Shown: piece by piece, positions 61,101 through 64,000 of the stretch
Layout of the letters: each line of letters starts with the position of its first letter
How positions within the stretch are numbered: position 1 is the first letter of the stretch
Assembly (NCBI GenBank): GCA_905221605.1
Contig: CAJNDS010002340.1
Span: 365,783 to 429,782 of the forward strand
Direction: 5' to 3'
DNA length: 64,000 nt
DNA from: Symbiodinium natans
Lineage: Eukaryota; Sar; Dinophyceae; Suessiales; Symbiodiniaceae
Translations under genes and position numbers: made by a program
The notes under the pieces: generated by a model
Told to the model about the DNA's origin: nothing
Database searches by the model: none
The model's input: only the letters and a program-made list of their open reading frames with translations

Positions 61101-63910
61101 TGGTTCGCTTGAGGTGACAGAATCTAAACCTGATCCCTCAACCCTGAGCCCTGAACCAAAGCGCTAGGACTCATTTTCCGATCTGCCTGGCGCGAACCGG
61201 AGTTGTACCAATCGCCGTGGTCGTCATCCTTCACTGGGCAACCCTCGAAGGGTTGGGGGAGGGCTTGCAGCGGGTTGACGAAAACCTTAAGATCTTTTTA
61301 AACAAAATGACTCAACCTTAATCCCATCCCTCGCTACCAACCCGATTCCTCGGCAACCTCCACACTCCCATCACACGAAGAATCCCTGGTCGCCTGAATC
61401 CTAACCCTTAGCAACCCTAAACCCCTTAAGATCCGAAGGACTTTGGGGTTTAGGGCTTAAGGCTTAAGGTTGAACCTCTCGGCCACAACCCAAGAAGAAG
61501 AAACTCCCCCAACCCCCCCCCCCCCCAAACGCCTCCTTCTGCCCGCGCGACCACCCCAGCGGTGCTTTTGCCCTGCGGCGGTTCAGAGTGGAGGGCGGCC
61601 GAGGGTCTAGGGCCAATTTACGGTGCAGGAGTAGCCATCTTGTTTACAGGGGGCCTTGCTGGGTAAGCGTGAATTCAGGGCTTGGGTGCAACAAAAGGTA
61701 CATGGGGTATGACTTGCTGTGAAGGTGCAAGGTGTAGTTGAAAGGTTTGGGTTTTTCTTTTCACTTTGCTCGGCTGCTGGCCACTTCAGAAACTATGTAC
61801 TTGCCTTTGTGAATACAGTAAGTGAAGTTGGTTTTTCGCCATGTGCTTGACAAAAGAACTCTGTAGCTTCAACTATTTCGGTTTGGGTTGTCATCGGCTT
61901 GTTCACGATTTGCCTCTCGTTTTGCTCTCTCTCTCTCTCTCTCTTCTGCATGTCTTGTTGTCGTAATATTCCTGTCTTGAATGAATTGGGTGCTTAGTTG
62001 TCCTCACCATGCTTCTCATTGCCTTCTCCTTCAGAACCTCAATTCCCTGTACTAGCTTAGCTACAAGTATGCTCCACTCATCCTGAAACACAGAGGCCTT
62101 GTCCCCTAAGCCCCAAAGCCCTAAAAACTGAGGGTTTAGGGCCTTAGGGTTCAGGGACTCAAACCTAACCCCAAACATAACATTTCGGATGCGCTCCCCT
62201 GCCAGCAAAGCACGACGCTGTAGCAAGAACAGCGAAGAACCCTAAACCCCAAACCCCAAACCCCAAACCCCAAACCCTAAACCCCTGCTTTGCTGTTGGG
62301 GTGCGAGTACGCTTGCAACTCTCGCACGCAGAACCTCGGTGGGTAGTTCCTCCAAAGTAAGGTCGCTTTTGGGGTCCTTTTCTTAAGGGTGCCGTGGGGA
62401 TCCAAAAAGGGACCCTAATTTAGAGAACTAAACCCTAAAAACCGCTAAACCCTAAAAACCCGAAACCCTAAAAAACCTCAACCCTAAACCCTAAAACCCC
62501 TAAACTCTAAACTCCGAAAACCCCTAAGAACCCTGGAAACCCTAAAACCCTGTGATCACCTAAATCTGCAAGCACAAAGGGCACCTGGGCTTCTCCTCTA
62601 AGAGCTCAAAGTACTTGTCGTGAACCCACCTGGGCGCGAAATTCTGGAGACCCTTTGATCCTGAGACCTTCTAGGGGTTTAGGGTTTGGGGTTTAGGGTT
62701 TAGGGCTTAGGGCTTAGGGTTTAGGATTGAGGGTTTAGGGTCTAAGCTGGACCTTTCGGATTAGGGGTTTCGGAGTTAAAAAGGTTTCGGGGCTTCTGGC
62801 CCTCGAGGTTTAAGGCCTTCGGGTTCAGGCCGAGGGCAGGGCTTGCCCTCGTCGTCCGGCGACGGCTTGTCCCCTCGACGCTCCTCGCGCTTCTCCTGGA
62901 TGGCAGGCGTCGACCCCAAACCCTGAAGCGTTTCAGGGCTGGAAGTGTTTGAGGGTTTCAGGCTGTAGGACCCGTAAACTTTAAGGCGCTCCTCATGTTA
63001 GGGCTTAGGGTTTAGGATTTAGGGTATATTACAATGATGCATTCTTATGATGACAGAGTCGAAGACTATAAGAATGCCATGAATCCGAACATCCGACGGC
63101 CTAGAACTTCGGGAAGCAAGCTTCCACAGGGCTTCCAAAAAAGGGTTGTGCACCTTCTGAAGGGGGAACAAATCACAAGGCTTCTGGTTGGGGTGTATAC
63201 TACAACTACCCCCCAAAATTGGGGGAAGTACCCACACGCACAAAAACAAGATCGGCCAGGAGGCGCAAGAGGGTTGCTTCCTGTGATATCATCGGCCATA
63301 GCTACAGCGCTGGCATGCGCAGCGCAACCCCGTGCAACCCCGTCCGTCCTTTTTGTCCTCTTTCTTGGCCTGGCATCACCGTCAAAGGCAACCCTAACAA
63401 CCTCATGAAATTACCTACAGGCTCCCATGTAGCAGTTTTTTGAGGTAGAAAAACTAGAACCCCCTATAGCTCACCCAAAAAGGAACTAGGAAGGCCAAGC
63501 GGGGGCCTCATCGTCCTCCTTCTCGTCGCCCTCATCATCGGCCTGCACAAGCAGGGGTTTAGGGTTTAGGGTTTAGGGTTTAGGGTTTAGGGTTTAGGGT
63601 TTAGGGTTTAGGGTTTAGGGTTTAGGGTTTAGGATTTAGGGTTTAGGCTGAGGAAGCTGCAGGGCTCCTAAATGCCCTACCATGCCCTACCCCCACAACC
63701 ACAATCATCAAGCATCTAAACCCGAAACCCTCAACCCCAAACCCGAAACCCTAAACCCTAAACCCCTTCAGGCTTCTCAAACTCCCGGCAAGGCATCTGC
63801 GATTTCAGTGTAGCATGTACCGCTTACACTTGGCTGAATGCACGGAGCTGCAAGTCCTACTCCTCTGCCTGGCGGTCGTCGTGCAGAAAGTACCGGTTGT
63901 CGCGTGGAAC
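58180..63910 (-). CDS. Highly charged D/Y/W/R-rich protein, many small exons
   Basis: The last five exons are verified by phase: 59814-59862, 59534-59605, 59320-59374, 58928-59000, 58180-58257. They read AYDDDEWEEEEDWRDDR, WNTSSSKNGYNDRSKGGRSR, DDWEKKRGYDDYDYEEEP, WPYFMGEDKGRKWDHDDRG and GRDDGGRRSRGSWSTSWGND, then TGA. Introns are GT-AG, GA-AG, GT-AG and GC-AG. Likely upstream exons of the same style are near 60053 (WSSGGGGKSSGKGRRKE), 60335-60424, 60528-60722 (with DKYDKYDKYDK and DEYDEYDEYDE), 61175-61255, 61985-62103, 62170-62222, 62283-62366, 62571-62660 (NFAPRWVHDKYFELLEEKPR), 62831-62913, 63500-63553 and 63860-63910. The composition suggests an RNA-associated or scaffold protein, but no domain is recognised. 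More than one gene could be involved upstream of 61 kb. Confidence 0.7.
58719..58828. mobile_element. MITE family C
   Basis: Termini GGGTGGTTGTCAAAATGATG and ATAATTTTGACTACCACCCA, an imperfect inverted repeat of about 20 bp; the interior has TTTTTGGATCCC and GGTACCCCAAAA. Confidence 0.7.
59142..59252. mobile_element. MITE family D, copy 1
   Basis: CCCAGATCTTCCAAAACCCC at the left, GGGGTTTCTTGGAATATCTG at the right. Lies in an intron of the charged-protein gene. Confidence 0.75.
59455..59520 (+). repeat. TTTAGGG array
   Basis: About nine units in an intron between verified exons 59534-59605 and 59320-59374. Confidence 0.85.
59623..59722. mobile_element. MITE family D, copy 2
   Basis: Same termini (CCCAGATCTTCAAAAACCCC / GGGGTTTGGAAGAGCTGGG) and interior (GACTATACACTACTTCAT). 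Direct orientation, in the preceding intron of the same gene. Confidence 0.75.
59876..59942. repeat. Head-to-head telomere junction
   Basis: TTTAGGG units run into CCCTAAA units across GGTTTAGGAACCCTAAGCC with no unique DNA between. Confidence 0.85.
60060..60165 (+). repeat. TTTAGGG / TTTGGGG array
   Basis: About 14 units including four TTTGGGG. Confidence 0.85.
61256..61980. other. Long unique intron-like stretch
   Basis: Contains a C20 run (61509-61530), a (CT)n run (61925-61943) and otherwise ordinary sequence. No exon recognised; presumably an intron of the minus-strand gene. Confidence 0.35.
62980..63430. other. Plus-strand open frame, uncertain
   Basis: A 124-codon plus frame starts MMHSYDDRVEDYKNAMNPNI at 63034 and ends at 63408. 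It lies antisense to the charged-protein gene between its candidate exons. It has no motif and may be intronic. Confidence 0.35.
63556..63645 (+). repeat. TTTAGGG array
   Basis: About 12 units. Confidence 0.85.
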
Positions 63911-64000
63911 CTAAGGTTCTTAGGAGATCCGTGCTGCAAACAAACACAAGGAAACCCAAAAGACCGTAAACCCAAAGCCCAAGAACTCAGGCTGCAAGAG

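Overview
The window is nuclear DNA of a protist, most probably a dinoflagellate. Four things point there. The plant/alveolate-type telomere repeat TTTAGGG, and its complement CCCTAAA, is scattered through almost the whole 64 kb as short arrays of both orientations. Genes are cut into very small exons of roughly 25-320 bp. Exon joins that I could check by reading frame use GT, GC and even GA donors and nearly always an AG|G acceptor, as known in dinoflagellates. A large Helitron-type replicase/helicase is present. I cannot name the species.

The key to reading the window is that many of the 70-250 bp islands between telomere-like arrays are exons, and the arrays lie in introns. Simple ORF calling misses most real genes and reports ORFs of repeated LNPKP or GFRVQG-type peptides translated from the telomere repeat. 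Gene models checked across phase-matched junctions are: a GH35 beta-galactosidase (minus, 1-2463, runs off the left edge); a Nudix hydrolase, complete in five exons (minus, 18001-19126); a KH-domain protein (minus, 12598-13568); a HEAT-like repeat protein (minus, about 42795-43627); and a D/Y/W/R-rich charged protein (minus, from about 63.9 kb to its stop at 58180, last five exons verified). An NYN/Zc3h12a-like RNase start (minus, 51018-51288), ankyrin-like exons (minus, 20.3-23.1 kb) and a C-terminal membrane anchor exon (minus, 14075-14157) are well supported but partial. Many further islands are open and protein-like but unrecognised; they are listed as candidate exons.

Layout: 0-2.5 kb GH35 gene; 2.5-8.9 kb repeats, MITEs and a plus-strand secretory gene; 9.8-11.9 kb minisatellite and uncertain exons; 12.4-13.6 kb KH gene with duplicated last exon; 14-17 kb membrane exons, a (TAG)n microsatellite and low-GC DNA; 18-19.1 kb Nudix gene; 19.5-27.1 kb minus-strand exons including ankyrin; 27.3-27.8 kb minisatellite with a perfect hairpin; 29.4-31.6 kb exons on both strands; 33.3-38.6 kb Helitron-like gene, apparently broken; 38.6-41.3 kb repeats; 42.8-51.3 kb many minus exons and a few plus exons; 52.7-53.1 kb possible retroelement fragment; 53.2-58.0 kb exons of both strands; 58.2-63.9 kb charged-protein gene.

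The most interesting signal is a probable system of mobile introns (introners). Introns of the Nudix and GH35 genes are bounded by short direct repeats that resemble target-site duplications (for example CCCTCTGGAGGAC, TGCCAGGAGC, AAGGCKATG, GCATCT). They fall in two classes: short MITE-like elements with terminal inverted repeats, and introns made largely of telomere-type repeats. I am not aware of telomere-repeat-bearing introners as a described class. Exon calls beyond the checked junctions are inference and need transcript data.
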